DNA from: Progne subis subis
Taxonomy: Eukaryota; Chordata; Aves; Passeriformes; Hirundinidae
Assembly (NCBI GenBank): GCA_022316685.1
Contig: JAKJHU010000158.1
Location: 1 to 64,000 of the forward strand
Direction: 5' to 3'
DNA: 64,000 bases
The notes beneath the pieces were generated by a model. That model was not told the DNA's origin. It saw nothing but the letters and a program-made list of their open reading frames with translations, and searched no databases. Both the position numbers and the translations under genes were made by a program. Below are positions 61,480-64,000 of this stretch, in pieces; the stretch's first letter is position 1; every line of letters starts with the position of its first letter.

Positions 61480-64000
61480 ATTCTGCATTTATTCAAAGGC
61501 CTTTACAGGATACACCTTGGGCAGTACAAGAGCCTGGCCGTGGCTTCACCCTAAATGGACAACCATCAGTCACGAGTTTTCACACTTTTATGATTTTTGG
61601 TCCATTTGGGTCCATTTAACCATATTGGGGTTAATTCCCCAATTACAGCCTCAGGTAATGAACTCCCATCCTCCCAGTCCCTCCTCAACTCGCTGCTGTT
61701 TGCACTTTGTGAAGCTGGGCCTGAAGCTGCAGCGGTGTTCTCGGTTCTGGGGCTGGAAGAGGATTGTTCTGTCTAACTGAGGAGAACCTGCTCACGCCCC
61801 GTACGAAGTTCTGAGTTACACACCAAGGCAGTAGAGAATCCGGAAAAGGTGAAAGCTAAAACAAGGCGTCAATCCAGGCTTCAGAGCTGGGTGATCCCTG
61901 TGGGAGCCACCACAGCTGCAGCACCCCGTGCTGACAGCGACCCCGACAGCGCTGGCCAGGCCCTGCCGGGGAAATGTCATCTGCTCCAAACAAAGAGGGG
62001 AAATTCGGCCTCAATATGGGGAAGGAATTCTTCCTTCTGAGGGTGGGGAGGCTCTGGAATGGATTTCCCAGAGAAGCTGTGGCTGCCCCTGGATCCCTGG
62101 AAGTGTCCTGGACAGGCTGGATGGAGCTCTGGGATAGAGGAATGCATCCCTGCCCACGGAACCAGGTGCTTTTTACATCCCTTCCAAGCCAAACCCTTCC
62201 GTGATTCCAGGAAAACAAATCCTGCGCGATCAAGGAACGTTTATTCATGCAGAGCTTTCCTCTCCCCCTCCCGGTGCTGTTTGCATCCAGGCTGCTCCGA
62301 AAAATCCTTCGGCTCCCCCTGTGCCGGGGGGGGGAGCAGCAGGAGGAAGGAGGGGGAGGCAGCAGCAGGGAAAAAGGCAGCTGGGATGTGAAGGGAGCCC
62401 GCGAGTGCCCCCGCATCCCCGCGGCGAGAGGATCCCCTGGGTGCTCGCACACCTCCGCAGCAGCCCTTCCGAGCCCAAAAATAGCGGCGTCCTGTGCCTG
62501 CCCTCCCCGCTGAGGAGCGGTTGTAGCACGTACGGGAGTCCGGGGGAGGAGAAGGAAAAGAAAAGATGAATAAACGCCTTTCCCGAGCGGCGAGAAGCCC
62601 GCGGTGCCCTTTTCCATTCGCATCACCCGCGGTGCTACGAGATTCCCGAGGTTCCTCCTCTCCCTGGCAGCGGGGAGAGGCAGGGCCCTTTCCAGCAGGG
62701 ACAGCAGGATGTCACCGTGTCACCGTGTCACCGTGCCCTCCGCTGGCAGCAGGGAGGAGCCCCGAGCGTGGTTTTGTCCTCCCACGCGGCGCTTTGGGAA
62801 GCGGCAGCATCCCCGGGACACCCTAAGTCACATCTGGCGGATGAAGTGCCCGCGGAGAGGAGGATTTCGTGACCAACATCCCTGCCCGGGCTCCAGAGCG
62901 TCGGGGTGAAACTCCCGAGGTCCTTTCCCAGAGCTGCTGCAGGGCAGGGAGCGCACAGAGCTTCCCCACGTCCCTCCCCACGCCCAGCTGCGAGCCCCGG
63001 GGTGTTCATTCCCAGGAAATGAGGGTCCGTGGGGCGTAATTAACGGGGAACACTGCCTGCCCCACGGGAGACAGCGGGGCAGCGTCCAGAGCTCCAGAGC
63101 TGGGGAAGGAAGCACAAATTCACTTCTGTGGGCAGCAGCAGAAGCAGCAGCAGCAGCAGCACACGTGTCCCCATGGGCTGGGACGGATGTGCTGCCTCCC
63201 TTGGAATAACTCTGAGGTTGTGGCACAAAAAAAAAAAAAAAAAAAAAACCCAAACCAAAAAAAGAGAAAAAAAAAAAACAAGAGAGAGGCGTTTGTTTGG
63301 CTTCTCCGCGCCAGAGCGTGGCCATGCATAACAGCTCTGTTAATTAATGCAAATGATCCCTGCCCAAAGGGAGGCCTGTTCCTTGCACACAAAAAAACCC
63401 CCATATTTTGCTGGGGGTGAAAAGAAGTGTGCTGAGCAATAAACAGGGCACAGAGGATCCTCCAGGGAGAAGTTCCCAGCCTGCCCTTTCCCCAGGAAGG
63501 CCCTGGAGAATAGCTTTTTTGTTGACAGCCTGGATGAGGATTTTGTGTCTGGCAGGAGGGCCGGGAGGCAGCAGGGACACATCCTGTGCAGCTGCTCCAT
63601 GCTGGGGACAGCGGGGCAGGGGACAGCCCCCGTGCCCTCAGGCCTGCCAGGCAGCCAAGCTTTAATCCGTGCCCTCCCTCCGTGTGTCCCCGTCCCTTTG
63701 TGCCACATCAAAACCAGCTGGTAGTGCACGGCTCTGCGTCCCCCACACAAGCGCTGCCTTTGGGGGACGCACAAAGGAGCCCGGGGTGCCACAGCAGCAC
63801 AAAGCGAGGTGGCACCGTGGTGCACTCCGAAAGGGCACAGCCAAACTCCCCCCGGGACGGAGCAAAAGCTTGGGATCGCTGCGGAGGGAGGGGATCACAG
63901 TGGAGCAGCATTTTTCCATCAATAATCCAAGGCCAGGGCTGTTTTCACAGCTACAGCCGCCCCTCAGACTCGGATATCCCAAATTATTCCTTCTTTCAGA
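61480..64000. other. Sequence upstream of KLHL17, no gene recognised
   Basis: Apart from a CR1 fragment (about 61970-62215), A-runs near 63228-63280 and a CAG-rich run near 63128-63162, I find no exon. NOC2L, the head-to-head neighbour of KLHL17 in mammals, should lie on the plus strand here if the order is conserved, but none of its sequence was recognised. Confidence 0.5.
61970..62215 (+). mobile_element. CR1 LINE 3'-end fragment
   Basis: Carries GGGGAAATTCGGCCTCAATA, AATTCTTCCTTCTGAGGGTG, AGAAGCTGTGGCTGCCCCTG, GATCCCTGGAAGTGTCCTGG and CATCCCTTCCAAGCCAAACC. This is a canonical CR1 tail. Confidence 0.93.

Overview
This window is vertebrate nuclear DNA, and very probably from a bird. Three split genes sit in the order PERM1 (+), PLEKHN1 (-), KLHL17 (-). 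This is the human 1p36.33 neighbourhood (KLHL17-PLEKHN1-PERM1) read in the opposite direction, with PERM1 and PLEKHN1 still tail to tail. At least nine interspersed fragments look like the 3' end of the avian CR1 LINE. One copy ends in the ATTCTGTG-type tail and another keeps reverse-transcriptase remnants. High GC, short introns and many minisatellites fit a bird microchromosome, possibly a songbird. That placement is inference from sequence and synteny.

Layout. 1-12190: GC-rich sequence with no supported gene, a few CR1 scraps and simple arrays. 12190-20615: PERM1, with a TATA/MEF2-type promoter candidate, a likely non-coding first exon, one large coding exon, two short C-terminal exons and a repeat-filled 3' UTR. 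20.6-26.2 kb: intergenic, holding a long polypyrimidine block followed by about 1.5 kb of almost pure AT. 26274-44358: PLEKHN1, 15 coding exons that join without a frame break into 637 codons. 44.4-48.1 kb: an 11-bp array just upstream of the PLEKHN1 start, an AT-richer stretch, and minor repeats. 48.1-60.44 kb: KLHL17, 11 coding exons (591 codons after allowing for two one-base insertions) and a probable 3 kb 3' UTR. 60.5-64 kb: CR1 copies and no recognisable gene. NOC2L, which adjoins KLHL17 in mammals, is not visible.

The genes are known families and do not form a pathway. PERM1 is a PGC-1/ERR-induced muscle regulator. PLEKHN1 is a two-PH-domain lipid-binding protein with an N-terminal MGN myristoylation-type start. 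KLHL17 (actinfilin) is a BTB-BACK-Kelch CUL3 adaptor.

The unusual aspect is the repeat landscape. Most PLEKHN1 introns carry their own minisatellite with a private unit. In PLEKHN1 exon 10 and KLHL17 exon 5 the repeat unit includes the exon end and its splice donor, giving tandem copies of a donor. Single-base frame breaks occur in PERM1 and KLHL17 at conserved residues but not in PLEKHN1. I found no evidence of a wholly new multi-gene system.
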